Source: Nitrosovibrio sp. Nv6
GTDB lineage: Bacteria; Pseudomonadota; Gammaproteobacteria; Burkholderiales; Nitrosomonadaceae
DNA length: 64,000 nucleotides
NCBI RefSeq assembly: GCF_900110495.1
Contig: NZ_FODX01000010.1
Location: 1-64,000, forward strand
Direction of reading: 5' to 3'
This document shows positions 19,067 to 27,567 of the stretch, piece after piece (the stretch's first letter is position 1; each line of letters starts with the position of its first letter). The translations under genes and the position numbers were made by a program. The notes under the pieces are model-generated. The model saw nothing but the letters and a program-made list of their open reading frames with translations, ran no database searches and was not told the DNA's origin.

Positions 19067-19456
19067 TCAGCCGCGTGCTGTTGCGCCCTGCCCTGCTTGA
19101 TAAACATCCTCAAGCGTGGCGATTTCTGCTCCGCGCCCGAAAAAATTCGACATCATGTTTTGCGCGCCGACCAACAAGGCCAGGACCAGTACGATATAGA
19201 TCAATGTCCGAAAGAATCCCCCCAAGTCACCCCCCATTATCAGGACGCCGCCTGCAACCACGATTCCGATTATGGACAGCGTAAAAGCTACTGGCCCCGT
19301 CACCGAATTGCGCAGGTTGACCAACCAGCTCTCATACGGCAGCGTGCCCCCTACCCCTTCCGATGCCAATGCATATTCCGGCGACAACATCCATACAACG
19401 AGGAGCAACAGCGCAACGCACAACCATTCATTCGACCTCAAAACATCCCTGACCAT
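19067..19456 (-). CDS. trbC: Conjugal transfer pilin TrbC (VirB2)
   Basis: A 129-residue prepilin. A long leader ends near residue 32 (EYALASEG), then two hydrophobic helices flank a short polar loop (GGDLGGF), the VirB2/TrbC pattern. In RP4, TrbC is cleaved by the TraF peptidase and cyclised; a traF gene is present at 32.3 kb, so the same maturation is likely. Confidence 0.92.
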   Translation of the reverse strand: MVRDVLRSNEWLCVALLLLVVWMLSPEYALASEGVGGTLPYESWLVNLRNSVTGPVAFTLSIIGIVVAGGVLIMGGDLGGFFRTLIYIVLVLALLVGAQNMMSNFFGRGAEIATLEDVYQAGQGATARG

Positions 19457-19459
19457 GAA

Positions 19460-20422
19460 CTACTCCTCTAGGGTTTTAATTAAGTAACAGCCTGCTTCAT
19501 ACCCGCCAATTTCGATGATTTCTTCGACTCGACGGCCCCCCTCCGGTGTCCGCGCGATATGGACGATGAGATGTACCGCATCGCCTATCAGCGGTTCAAT
19601 GGGTTTGGGTGAATCAGGATGCATGCTGATCAGCATTGCGAGCCTGGATAAGCCGGCTCTTGCATCATTTGCATGAAGTGTGGCCACTCCGCCTTCATGA
19701 CCTGTATTCCACGCCATCAGGAGATCGAGCGCTTCCGGGCCGCGCACTTCCCCGACAATAATACGATCAGGGCGCATGCGCAGCGTAGTGCGCAAGAGCT
19801 TTGTCATGCTAACTTCGGCGGATGTGTGATACTGAATGTAGTTTTTAGCGGTGCACTGGATCTCGCCGGTGTCCTCAATGACAACAACGCGAACATCAGG
19901 CTCGATTACCACGATATGGGCAAGTATGGCGTTGACCAGCGTGGTCTTACCCGATCCGGTGCCGCCGATTACGAGGATATCCCTTCGCCGTTTAGCCGCA
20001 TCTTTAATACGTTCGCATTGCGCGATCGTCATAATACCGACGGCAACGTACTCGTCCATCGTGAATACTGACACGGCTTTTTTGCGAATGGCAAAAACGA
20101 CTTCGGACACCACTGGGGGAACTTGACCAGCGAATCGGGAACCGTCCAGGGGGAACTCGCATTCCAATATGGGGTTGCTACGGGTGAGTTCGCGGCCATG
20201 ATAGCCGGCGACGGTCTTCACGATTCCCCGGGCCTTGGCAGGGGGCATTATGCCGACGCAACGCATGGACTCGCCCAAGCGCTCCTGCCAAAGCTTGCCA
20301 TCCGCGTTAAGCATGATCTCGACTGTTCTCGGATCATGCAACACCCCTAAAAATTCAGGACCTAGTTCACGCTCCAGCGTGCCCTTGGCGCGGGTCTTGA
20401 TTGTTGAAATATCCTCTGTCAC
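19460..20422 (-). CDS. trbB: Conjugal transfer ATPase TrbB (VirB11)
   Basis: A 320-residue VirB11/GspE-type hexameric ATPase. Walker A GGTGSGKTT is at 153-161, followed by the Asp box VVVIEDTGEIQC, Walker B-like RIIVGEVRG and the His box GHEGGVATLHAN. First gene of the mating-pair operon. It starts with GTG at 20422. A perfect palindrome about 45 bp upstream probably controls the operon. Confidence 0.95.
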   Translation of the reverse strand: MTEDISTIKTRAKGTLERELGPEFLGVLHDPRTVEIMLNADGKLWQERLGESMRCVGIMPPAKARGIVKTVAGYHGRELTRSNPILECEFPLDGSRFAGQVPPVVSEVVFAIRKKAVSVFTMDEYVAVGIMTIAQCERIKDAAKRRRDILVIGGTGSGKTTLVNAILAHIVVIEPDVRVVVIEDTGEIQCTAKNYIQYHTSAEVSMTKLLRTTLRMRPDRIIVGEVRGPEALDLLMAWNTGHEGGVATLHANDARAGLSRLAMLISMHPDSPKPIEPLIGDAVHLIVHIARTPEGGRRVEEIIEIGGYEAGCYLIKTLEE

Positions 20423-20465
20423 TTTCGCCAGTTTTCCAGAATCGCAGACTCGTATTTAATGAGCT

Positions 20466-20490
20466 GATACAATATAATGTATATTGTATC
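20466..20490. promoter_or_regulatory. Perfect palindrome in the trbB promoter region (candidate operator)
   Basis: Half-sites GATACAATATA and TATATTGTATC are exact reverse complements of 11 bp around a 3-bp centre. The element lies 44 bp upstream of the trbB start, downstream of the TrbA-like gene. In RP4 the trbB promoter is a target of TrbA and KorB, so this is a candidate binding site for the adjacent repressor. No second copy was found in the window. Confidence 0.6.
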
Positions 20491-20590
20491 TTTGCAATAC
20501 TAATCTTCATTCCAAAGAGCGGCAGAGGATATTCTGTAATTACACTTTATGCAAGGGCATGATTGAAATATTCAGAGACGAACGAGGCAC

Positions 20591-21001
20591 TCAATATTCT
20601 AGAAACTTCTTTCTTCTAGCTTCTTTTATTTCCCGTATCTTTCGTTTATTGGCCTCGTCCCATGACTTTACCTGGTACGCCTGGAAACTTGTCAGCACCG
20701 CCGAGACACGCTCAAAACCTGGAGGCAAGCTTCTTGGTGCCCTACCTCCTGCTAGCGCATCAAGAGATTCACGATCCAGATCCGTTGACTCCAGCAATAC
20801 CGGTAACGCGGTATCAAGCGCTTTAGCGATAGCTTCCATTGTCCCCAATGAGGGATTGGCTTTTCCCCTCGTGAGAGCGGAGATGAAAGCAGAGGATATT
20901 CCGGAGCGCGCTGCCAGCTCGTCTTGCGTCATGCCACGTTCATCAAGTATGCGAAGAATATTTGTGAAAAAGATTTGATGGTAAAAAGATGATCTGAGCA
21001 T
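20591..21001 (-). CDS. trbA: XRE-type transcriptional repressor, TrbA-like
   Basis: A 136-residue protein with an N-terminal helix-turn-helix (MTQDELAARSGISSAFISAL, about residues 24-43) and a charged C-terminal region ending in REIKEARRKKFLEY. TrbA of IncP plasmids represses trb and tra promoters and lies directly before trbB, as here. The identification rests on this position and fold; full similarity to TrbA was not checked. A KorB operator sits 19 bp upstream of the start, in the shared region with trfA. Confidence 0.72.
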   Translation of the reverse strand: MLRSSFYHQIFFTNILRILDERGMTQDELAARSGISSAFISALTRGKANPSLGTMEAIAKALDTALPVLLESTDLDRESLDALAGGRAPRSLPPGFERVSAVLTSFQAYQVKSWDEANKRKIREIKEARRKKFLEY

Positions 21002-21019
21002 GAGTCCGGGCGTGGGGAA

Positions 21020-21032
21020 TTTAGCGGCTAAA
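21020..21032. promoter_or_regulatory. KorB operator (OB), trbA/trfA intergenic
   Basis: TTTAGCGGCTAAA is an exact match to the 13-bp IncP KorB operator (TTTAGCSGCTAAA). It is 19 bp upstream of the TrbA-like gene and ~270 bp upstream of trfA, recalling the bidirectional trfA/trbA promoter region of RK2. A KorB homologue is encoded at 24.7 kb. Confidence 0.85.
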
Positions 21033-21300
21033 CACTTTTTTATTTTTCTGCAAACAGCAGGCGCTTGAGTTGGCAGCTTATGTTTATTGCTGTGGGTATG
21101 TCAACAAAGAGTTAACGTTAATATTCTTTTGTCTTTCCAAGATAATTTCACTCAATATTTCCTGATAGCATTACAATAACAATAGTGCTCTTACTAGTTC
21201 TTTTTAGTGAATAGCAGTGCTCCTATTGAAATAATTACCAGTTTTGTTGAGCTTTTTTTAAGGTTAAAATGAAGTTGGGTTGGACAAAGGGGAAAAATGA

Positions 21301-22194
21301 ATGAAAACAACTGAAAAAAAGGTTTCTAACGCTGATTTAGTCGCCAATCATAGCCCTGGCGTTGTCGATAATCTACGTCGCAATGCCTATCTACACAGCA
21401 AAGGCATCAGTCCGAACAAGCAAGTCCAGCTTACCCTGATTTTTCCAGACACAATTGGTGATCGCAAAGACTTGCGGCACATTCCCAACGATTACGCACG
21501 CAGTTCGCTTTTCACGGCTCGGAACAAACGGGAGCCGAGAAAATCCCTGATGCACGAAAAACTATTTCATTACAGCGAGTCCGTTTCAATCCTCTACACT
21601 GGCATCGAGCTACGGGCCGAAGACGACGAAGTCGTGTGGCTTCAAATATTGAGTTATGGGCAAAACGTTCCCCTCGGCCAGCCGTTCGAATTTTCAATCA
21701 AAGATCTGGTACGGGACATCAATTGGTCGAAGAATGGGCGTAATTACGAGCGGGTGCGCGAATGCATTTCACGACTCAGAGCCAACGAGGTTTTGGCTCT
21801 GAGCAGCAAAGCTTACGGAAAAAGCGGCAGCATCTCTCTGATTGCCAATTACACCGCGATCAACGATTCTGATGGTAAGTCGAGTCAATACCGTGTCTGG
21901 ATCAGCCCTGACTTGATTGTCCTATTTGCTGGCAATACATTTACAAGCCACACATGGGATACCTACCGCAATTTATCGCCTGTGGCCCGCCGACTGGCAG
22001 ACTACGTAGGAAGCCATCAGCATCCCTTCCCTCTTGCTCTTGATAAATTTCGCCAAATCTGCGCGTCTACTCGTTCTAGTGTCACTAGTTGGCGGCAGAC
22101 CGTCAGAAAGGCTTGTGCCGAAGTGCAAGAAGCCAAAATTGCCTCCTCTGCCTTCCTCAGCAAAGACGATCAAATCTGCTGCGTTCGCAAATAA
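21301..22194 (+). CDS. trfA: Plasmid replication initiator TrfA
   Basis: A 297-residue TrfA-family initiator, close to the size of the short RK2 form. Winged-helix regions are recognisable around FSIKDLVRDINWSKNGRNYE and NLSPVARRLADYVGSHQHPF. TrfA binds iterons at oriV and recruits host DnaB. The ATG has AAAGGGGAAAA upstream. Iterons begin about 50 bp after its stop. The ~300 bp before it carry a KorB operator and AT-rich promoter-like DNA. Confidence 0.92.
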   Translation: MKTTEKKVSNADLVANHSPGVVDNLRRNAYLHSKGISPNKQVQLTLIFPDTIGDRKDLRHIPNDYARSSLFTARNKREPRKSLMHEKLFHYSESVSILYTGIELRAEDDEVVWLQILSYGQNVPLGQPFEFSIKDLVRDINWSKNGRNYERVRECISRLRANEVLALSSKAYGKSGSISLIANYTAINDSDGKSSQYRVWISPDLIVLFAGNTFTSHTWDTYRNLSPVARRLADYVGSHQHPFPLALDKFRQICASTRSSVTSWRQTVRKACAEVQEAKIASSAFLSKDDQICCVRK

Positions 22195-22240
22195 CATTGA
22201 CAGGCTCATCATAGGAGCTCTTGCTTAGGCATACCTCCAA

Positions 22241-22930
22241 AAACGTATGTCATCCGTCACATAAAGCGCAATGCAGTAAGTAGTTGTAGATAACTTGGCT
22301 GCGTACCCTTAAAGCAGCCAAAGCGTGACGAATGACATATGGTGCGTGATGGATGACATACATGCTTTTTGCCAAACCTATGTCATCCGTCACGCTTGAA
22401 AGGCAATTTCCGGTTTTAACTCGTGGAATAACACCGTCACATCGTAAATCCCCAAGCCTTGCAGTCTAATCCCAGGCTACCAGCGTCAAAATCGTGACGG
22501 ATGACATACGAAACAAGTCAAAAACTATCCACATCGTGACGGATGACATACGAAATCGTGACGGATGGTATACGAAATCGTGACGGATGACATACGAAAT
22601 CGTGACGGATGGTATACGGTGATTTTTTACAATCTCTTGATTCGTACGGACTATTACAGCATTTATTTCATCTCTAACCGTTCTTCTAACCGTATCTTTA
22701 ACCGCTTTTTAACCAACGCTTAGTTCAACTTTCAACAAAAAGTACCACTTTCCCCCCCTAGCTGGCCAATCAGCTCTAACTTCTAGAACCAAAATTAAAC
22801 TCTAAAACCGTTTTATTTTGAATCGCGCCCACCCGTGGATAAATTGGTTGTCCCCTACGCTTTCGCTTCGGGGACAATCGGCAAGCCGATTCCCAATTCT
22901 ATCCACCGGTTCCCCACGGCTTCTGCCTTT
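22241..22930. other. Vegetative replication origin (oriV)
   Basis: The ~900-bp gap between trfA and ssb has the parts of an iteron origin: nine copies of a 15-bp iteron (22246-22616), an AT-rich stretch with runs of TTTTTA/TTCTAACCG (22620-22730), a DnaA-box-like TTATCCACG on minus at 22834-22842, and hairpins (TTGTCCCC...GGGGACAA at 22848-22877; ATCGGC/GCCGAT at 22877-22890). No gene is present. Assignment is by structure and proximity to trfA. Confidence 0.8.
22246..22616. repeat. Iteron array, consensus GTGACGGATGACATA
   Basis: Nine copies in both orientations. Forward complement (TATGTCATCCGTCAC) is at 22246 and 22379. The other orientation starts at 22325, 22346, 22494, 22536, 22558, 22580 and 22602. 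The last four are in exact tandem with a 22-bp period (two helical turns) and alternate between ...GACATA and ...GGTATA endings, so the tandem probably arose by duplication of a 44-bp dimer. The sequence differs from RK2 iterons. Confidence 0.88.
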
Positions 22931-23114
22931 GGCCTGTCGCGCTTCGCTTGCCCAAATTATTCTTAATTTTTAACTTCTCTCGCACTTGCAGCCTAAGCCT
23001 GTATTTACCCTCGCCTAACATATTCAGTATGTAGCATTCGATAATTCACTATATAATGCAATAAAGTACTTTCTAAAAAAGTTTTTCATTTGTTAGATAA
23101 AAAGGAGATCGAAA

Positions 23115-23513
23115 ATGGCTACTCTTAATAGAGCCCAAATTATTGGTAATCTTGGTGCTGACCCTGAAGTCCACTATATGCCGGACGGTGGTAAAGTTAC
23201 AACGATTAGCGTCGCAACCAGCGAAACCTGGAAAGACGACAAAGGCAATAAGAAAAAAAACAAGGAATGGCACCGGGTTATTTTCTTTCGCGGCCTGGCT
23301 GACATCGCGGAAAACTATCTCAAGGAAGGCAAGCAGGTCTACATCGAGGGAAAACTGCGCACCCGGAAGTGGACCGATGACAATAATGTAGTCCGGTACT
23401 CCACCGAGATCATAGGCAGAGACATGAAAATGCTAGGAAAAAAGCCGGTAGACTCGGGCGAGTGGGCAGATGACGACAAAGACACCGGTTTTGACGATGG
23501 GATGTGTGGATAA
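23115..23513 (+). CDS. ssb: Single-stranded DNA-binding protein
   Basis: A 132-residue SSB with a complete OB-fold (MATLNRAQIIGNLGADPEV... to ...STEIIGRDMKML, about 1-112). The usual glycine-rich linker is almost absent, and the C-terminus reads DDKDTGFDDGMCG in place of the conserved DDDIPF tip that docks partner proteins. GGAG lies upstream of ATG. IncP plasmids also encode an SSB near trfA. A strong hairpin follows the gene. Confidence 0.93.
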   Translation: MATLNRAQIIGNLGADPEVHYMPDGGKVTTISVATSETWKDDKGNKKKNKEWHRVIFFRGLADIAENYLKEGKQVYIEGKLRTRKWTDDNNVVRYSTEIIGRDMKMLGKKPVDSGEWADDDKDTGFDDGMCG

Positions 23514-23526
23514 ACGCTAGCAACGT

Positions 23527-23552
23527 ACTAACCCGCCCCGTTGCGGGTTAGT
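23527..23552 (+). terminator. Hairpin after ssb
   Basis: ACTAACCCGC and GCGGGTTAGT form a perfect 10-bp stem with a 6-nt loop, beginning 14 bp after the ssb stop. Only a short AT-rich tail (ATTTATG) follows, so termination may be weak or partial. Confidence 0.6.
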
Positions 23553-23573
23553 ATTTATGAGGTAGATCAAGCT

Positions 23574-23882
23574 ATGGCTAAGATAATAATGTTTCCTTCG
23601 GCGAATAACCGCAGTGTTGCAGGAACACCGCCTGTTGCCGTTAATCTCGTTCTACGCTTTGTGAATTTTTTTGTTGCTACCGTTTGGGTAATTACCGTGC
23701 TTAGTTGGCCGACGCTGCGCTGGATTGGCGCATTTACCGTAACGCTACAGGGCTTTCGAATGCTCATGCTCTTTAGCGATAAAGGAGTTTTCCTGGACTG
23801 GATTTTTATAGGTTACTTTTCGGGCTATGTCGCTTTGCATTATTTTGTTGCGACCTATCGCCCGGCAAAATTTAGCCGCTAA
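23574..23882 (+). CDS. kleE: KleE-like plasmid stable-inheritance membrane protein
   Basis: A 102-residue protein starting MAKIIMFPSANN, with two or three hydrophobic segments (FVNFFVATVWVITVLSWPTL and WIFIGYFSGYVALHYFVA). The order IIxFP, then LxW-P-LRW, then FRMLMLF, then DWIFI-YF-ALHYFVATYRP resembles KleE of IncP plasmids, which belongs to the KorB/KorA-controlled kle stability genes. GAGG lies upstream of ATG 23574. Exact role of KleE is unknown. The other kle genes are absent. Confidence 0.7.
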   Translation: MAKIIMFPSANNRSVAGTPPVAVNLVLRFVNFFVATVWVITVLSWPTLRWIGAFTVTLQGFRMLMLFSDKGVFLDWIFIGYFSGYVALHYFVATYRPAKFSR

Positions 23883-23883
23883 A
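23871..23883. promoter_or_regulatory. KorB operator (OB), upstream of incC
   Basis: TTTAGCCGCTAAA matches the KorB operator exactly. It overlaps the stop codon of kleE and ends 41 bp before incC, the position expected for KorB autorepression of the incC-korB operon and for a centromere-like site. Confidence 0.85.
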
Positions 23884-23924
23884 TTATCGTACCTCTGTCT
23901 GTTACGGATTAAGGTTATAAAACA

Positions 23925-24704
23925 ATGAAAATATTAGTAGCAGCTAATCAAAAGGGTGGCGTAGGCAAGACGGCCGCATTGGTCCACCTAGCGTTTAATT
24001 TCGTGGAACGCGGTCTAAAAGTCGCCGTGATCGATCTGGACACGCAAGGCAATGCTTCCTACACTTTGGCTGACTATCGTGGCGATGCCCTTGCCAGCTC
24101 GATGTTTGGCGAGGCTTCACCGGGTTGGTTACAAAATACGCTGCCGGAAACAGGATTGCTATTGATTGCATCCGACTCGGGGTTGGCAAACCTGGAGCGA
24201 TTGTCGCTAGAGAATGCCAGAGCACGCTTTCAGACGAACATAGAATTATTGCGCGAGACACAATTCGATGTATGCTTAATAGATACTGCGCCGTCAATGG
24301 GCATTGGATTGATGAGCGCACTTTATGTATCGGATTACGTTTTTTCACCAATTGAACTTGAAGCTTACAGCGTCCAGGGATTAACGAAGTTGTTGACAAC
24401 GATTAGCCATGTGCGTAAGCACACTCCAGGCATGCCGCCTAATCCAAAGCTTAAGTTTTTAGGCATGCTGCCTAGCAAAGTGGATTCAAGAAAGCCCCGG
24501 CAGGTCCGTAATCTTGCGGAACTGAAGGCCGCGTACCCCGATCTTCTAATTCCATTCAATATTGGTTTTCGAGACGGAATAGCAGAAGCGCTAGCCTCCG
24601 GTGTGCCGGTTTGGCATATAAAGACAACTGCAGCCCGAGAAGCAGCGAAAGAGACTCGCGCAGTAGCGGATTATATTTTTAAAAAGATGGAGCTTGCCGA
24701 ATGA
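23925..24704 (+). CDS. incC: ParA-family partition ATPase IncC
   Basis: A 259-residue ParA/MinD ATPase with deviant Walker A QKGGVGKTA (K10 and K15), DLDTQGNAS and the IDTAPSMG motif. It lacks the N-terminal helix-turn-helix of type Ia ParA proteins, so it corresponds to the short IncC form. It works with KorB in plasmid positioning. The stop overlaps the korB start by 4 bp (ATGA). Confidence 0.93.
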   Translation: MKILVAANQKGGVGKTAALVHLAFNFVERGLKVAVIDLDTQGNASYTLADYRGDALASSMFGEASPGWLQNTLPETGLLLIASDSGLANLERLSLENARARFQTNIELLRETQFDVCLIDTAPSMGIGLMSALYVSDYVFSPIELEAYSVQGLTKLLTTISHVRKHTPGMPPNPKLKFLGMLPSKVDSRKPRQVRNLAELKAAYPDLLIPFNIGFRDGIAEALASGVPVWHIKTTAAREAAKETRAVADYIFKKMELAE

Positions 24705-25690
24705 AACCAAATAAAAAAAGCGCAACGCCGGCACCAAAAAATAAAAGTTCATCTGGTCTTGGCCTTGATAATACGATCGACTTGTCCAGGTATCTTCGCG
24801 ATGATGACGTCCACTCTCATGGCGATCAGCGTCCAATGGAACTGGATCTGTCGTTGATAGATGAAGATCCGCACCAGCCCCGCACGGAATTCAATGAAGA
24901 GTTGCTCCAGGAGATGGCACAAACCATCCGTGCCCGAGGCGTGAAAAATCCAATCTCGGTACACAAAAACGCATCCCAGGAAGGGCGGTTTATCATCAAT
25001 GACGGCGCCAGGCGCTACCGTGCGTCGAAGATTGCCGGAAAAAAAACCATTCCTGCCTTCCTTGATAGCGACTTCACCAAGATCGATCAGATCATTGTTA
25101 ACGCTCATCACGAAACTTTCACGCCCAGGGAGTGGGCGGTTTTAATCGATCAGGAAAAAAAGCAAGGAAAGAACCAAGCGCAAATCGCTGAGGATCTGGG
25201 TAAGTCTCGCGCCTTTATCACCCAGCATGCAAAACTACTTACATTGCCTGATCCCATTTCCCAGGTATTTAATTCCGGACGCTGTACTGATGCCACTTCG
25301 CTAAATGAATTGGCTGTGATGCGCGAGCGCGATCCAAAAGAAGTTGACGCCTGGCTGAGTGATGAAAACATGCCGATCACCCGTGGAACGGTAAAGCAGT
25401 TACGTGAATTCCTGCATAACAAACACGAGCAGCCCGACGAAAATAACGAGGAGATAGCGCCCATCGAAAGTGCGGTGGCGATTGCCAGGGAAAAAAGACC
25501 GGCTGAAACCGATCCGAACAAACTGCGCAAAGCAATCGTTCAGGTGCAGCATGAGGGGAGGGCGGCACGACTGCTCTTGAACCGCCGTCCATCCGCTCAA
25601 GGGCTGGCTTGGCTTAAGTACGACGATGATGGCACAGAGTTCGAAACCACATTGGATCGGGTTAAATTGGTAGCTGTGCTTGAGGCGTAG
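24701..25690 (+). CDS. korB: ParB-family partition protein and repressor KorB
   Basis: A 329-residue ParB protein: acidic N-terminus, ParB/Srx-like domain with EDPHQPRTEF and ARRYRASK motifs, a central helix-turn-helix (KNQAQIAEDLGKSRAFITQH) and a C-terminal domain of ~60 residues resembling the KorB SH3-like dimerisation domain (VQHEGRAARLLLNRRPSAQG). KorB is both centromere binder and global repressor. Three exact KorB operators occur in the window, at trbA/trfA, incC and traI. Confidence 0.93.
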   Translation: MKPNKKSATPAPKNKSSSGLGLDNTIDLSRYLRDDDVHSHGDQRPMELDLSLIDEDPHQPRTEFNEELLQEMAQTIRARGVKNPISVHKNASQEGRFIINDGARRYRASKIAGKKTIPAFLDSDFTKIDQIIVNAHHETFTPREWAVLIDQEKKQGKNQAQIAEDLGKSRAFITQHAKLLTLPDPISQVFNSGRCTDATSLNELAVMRERDPKEVDAWLSDENMPITRGTVKQLREFLHNKHEQPDENNEEIAPIESAVAIAREKRPAETDPNKLRKAIVQVQHEGRAARLLLNRRPSAQGLAWLKYDDDGTEFETTLDRVKLVAVLEA

Positions 25691-25718
25691 TGTCTAGTAT
25701 AAGAAAGGGGAGAGTTGC

Positions 25719-26069
25719 ATGAAGCAGAGAATTCTCATTATGAACAAACAGCGTCTTGTTCAGAGTGAGCAGGGAGGGCAGTGGGTCACGAATAAAATAG
25801 AAAAAGCCGGCGATATGAAAGCCGGCATTTACAATTTGTATCTGGCAACGGATGCAGACAAGGCCAAAACCTCCATCGGCGTCATATTGCACACCGACAA
25901 AGACTATGTGTATCAGCAAGACAGGGACGGCAAGCGAGTGATCCGGCATGCACTTGACGCTTTCAATGCCGCACCCCCCAACGGAGCGATGAAAAACATA
26001 TCGTACGAGGACGATAGGGCAATAGCAGTTACATCTTCCGAAAAAATCAGCCGCGGAATAAAACACTAA
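25719..26069 (+). CDS. KfrB-domain-like protein
   Basis: A 116-residue soluble protein with the pattern AGIYNLYLAT-GVILHTDKDYVYQQ-HALDAF-NISYEDDRAIAV, which resembles the KfrB domain found in IncP proteins (small beta-rich domain, function unclear). GGGGAG precedes the ATG at 25719; ATG 25740 is an alternative. It lies 28 bp after korB and converges with traM. Family assignment is tentative. Confidence 0.55.
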   Translation: MKQRILIMNKQRLVQSEQGGQWVTNKIEKAGDMKAGIYNLYLATDADKAKTSIGVILHTDKDYVYQQDRDGKRVIRHALDAFNAAPPNGAMKNISYEDDRAIAVTSSEKISRGIKH

Positions 26070-26074
26070 GCTGA

Positions 26075-26491
26075 TTAATTCCCCGCAGCCGCCCAAAGTA
26101 CAATGGCGGCGGCGGCAAGCGTCAGAACCGACGCGAGCAGGTTAAGGTTATTTAGACGCTGCCATCTTTGACCCCCCGCTGCTAACCGGTCCATCGCCAG
26201 ATCAGTTTCCTCCCTAATCGTGGCAGTGATCATATCTCGCATCGAGGCGACGGTGCTGTTGAGGGTCTTGTTCGCCTGATTGCTGGCTTCATTTCCCCAC
26301 CGCTGCGCGATGGTATCCAGCTCTTTGCGGAAGTCCTGGAGCATGCCTTCCTGGGCCTGCTTGCTCGTAGTCATCAGCTGTTTGTTGATCGTATATAGCA
26401 TCAGTATGGGATCATCGCGGCTAAGCATGATATTGTGCTTGACCGCAACCTCTTTGATGATCTCATCAATGCCCTCAAGATCCTTGGTCAT
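26075..26491 (-). CDS. traM: Conjugal transfer protein TraM (IncP type)
   Basis: A 138-residue protein with N-terminal DDPILMLYTINKQL, a central helical region and one C-terminal transmembrane segment (LLASVLTLAAAAIVLWAA). It matches IncP TraM in size, shape and position after traL. IncP TraM is required for transfer but its molecular role is undefined. It overlaps the traL stop by 4 bp. Confidence 0.85.
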   Translation of the reverse strand: MTKDLEGIDEIIKEVAVKHNIMLSRDDPILMLYTINKQLMTTSKQAQEGMLQDFRKELDTIAQRWGNEASNQANKTLNSTVASMRDMITATIREETDLAMDRLAAGGQRWQRLNNLNLLASVLTLAAAAIVLWAAAGN

Positions 26492-27216
26492 AGCAAAACT
26501 GAGGCTTGATCAAGCTCACTGTAGAGTTTGTCGCGCACAATCTTCAGCCGCTGGCGCGTCATGATGGTGAGTGATCCCATGGCCAGCGCTTCATCGAATG
26601 TCATCCTTTTTTGCAGCATATCGCTCAGATCGCGGCCATAAGTTTGTTCTTTGAGCGCCGGCATTTGAACAATGGCGGACACCCGCTCCTTGTTGTCCCT
26701 GTACGCTTTGAGCTGTTCAAAGCTTTTGCCATCGTGTTCGATCAGTCCCCAAAAGGGGTTTAGCCAAACAACGAAACTTGCCTCAGCTGGAAATTGCGTA
26801 ACAACTTGGGCAAACCCATTCAACGTATCCAGTAGCGCCTGCCCACCGGTAATTACCGTGTGCACCGCGAGCTCGTGCCCCATATCCTGCAGCAACGCCG
26901 GCACCTGGTTACTGATGAGGTAATGAGAAAGCGGTACAAATGAGCTGGCACCGTTGTCGATGATTGCATCTTCTTCCGTTGATGCAAGCAGTTCCACAAG
27001 GGAATCGAAGTTGCGGGAGTTGATTTCATCCCCGTCCATTATCTGGAGCCTTTTGACATCAAGGCTTTTGTAACCGTGAAAAGTGGCGTTAACGGGATCA
27101 GTATCGATGCATAGGGGTTTTTGACCCTTGCTTACCTTGTATTGCGCGAGGATCGCCGCCAGGACTGATTTTCCGACGCCGCCCTTACCTTGCAGGACCA
27201 TGTGAAATTTTGCCAT
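26488..27216 (-). CDS. traL: Conjugal transfer protein TraL (ParA-like ATPase)
   Basis: A 242-residue P-loop protein of the MinD/ParA superfamily, with QGKGGVGKSVLAA at the N-terminus and CIDTDPVNATFHGYKSL after it. TraL lies between traK and traM in the RP4 leading region, as here; its role in transfer is poorly defined. The traK stop is immediately adjacent. Confidence 0.88.
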   Translation of the reverse strand: MAKFHMVLQGKGGVGKSVLAAILAQYKVSKGQKPLCIDTDPVNATFHGYKSLDVKRLQIMDGDEINSRNFDSLVELLASTEEDAIIDNGASSFVPLSHYLISNQVPALLQDMGHELAVHTVITGGQALLDTLNGFAQVVTQFPAEASFVVWLNPFWGLIEHDGKSFEQLKAYRDNKERVSAIVQMPALKEQTYGRDLSDMLQKRMTFDEALAMGSLTIMTRQRLKIVRDKLYSELDQASVLL

Positions 27217-27567
27217 TTAGAGTAAATCCTCTTTCCTAGGTGTGGATTCAAAGGTAAAGCCAGTGATGGAAGACGTTACCGTTCTTGTTGCTTTTGCATC
27301 CGCTGTCTTGTTTTCTCGCGCCGCTACGGTTGCTTTGCCAGACAGCATCGATCTTTTGACACGCCGGCAGAATGCCGCATAGCCAAACCTTATTTTTCCT
27401 TCCTGATATAGCGTTTCCCATATTTGCAGAATCGCCCAGCCGTCGTTCAGCGCCTTGCTGATTTCGCCGCGAAGCGCCAAAAACGCAGCGGTATTACGCG
27501 CTGCCTTTGATGCTCTGTTGTGCGTCACATTTTCAGCTATCCGGGTAGATAGATCTTTTTCGGGCAT
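27217..27567 (-). CDS. traK: oriT-binding protein TraK
   Basis: A 116-residue basic protein with an N-terminal helical TraK domain (LRGEISKALNDGWAILQIWETLYQEGKIRFGYAAFCRRVKR). In RP4, TraK wraps oriT DNA next to nic. Here the gene faces away from oriT, with its start ~115 bp from nic, exactly the RP4 arrangement. Confidence 0.88.
   Translation of the reverse strand: MPEKDLSTRIAENVTHNRASKAARNTAAFLALRGEISKALNDGWAILQIWETLYQEGKIRFGYAAFCRRVKRSMLSGKATVAARENKTADAKATRTVTSSITGFTFESTPRKEDLL

Noticed and set aside
18754..19113. 120-codon upstream extension of trbE
   Set aside because: It is out-of-frame translation of trbD and trbC; the ATG at 18753 has a Shine-Dalgarno box and the usual 4-bp overlap.
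22246..22616. CRISPR array
   Set aside because: Repeats are short (15 bp), occur in both orientations, have no uniform unique spacers and lie beside trfA; they are iterons.
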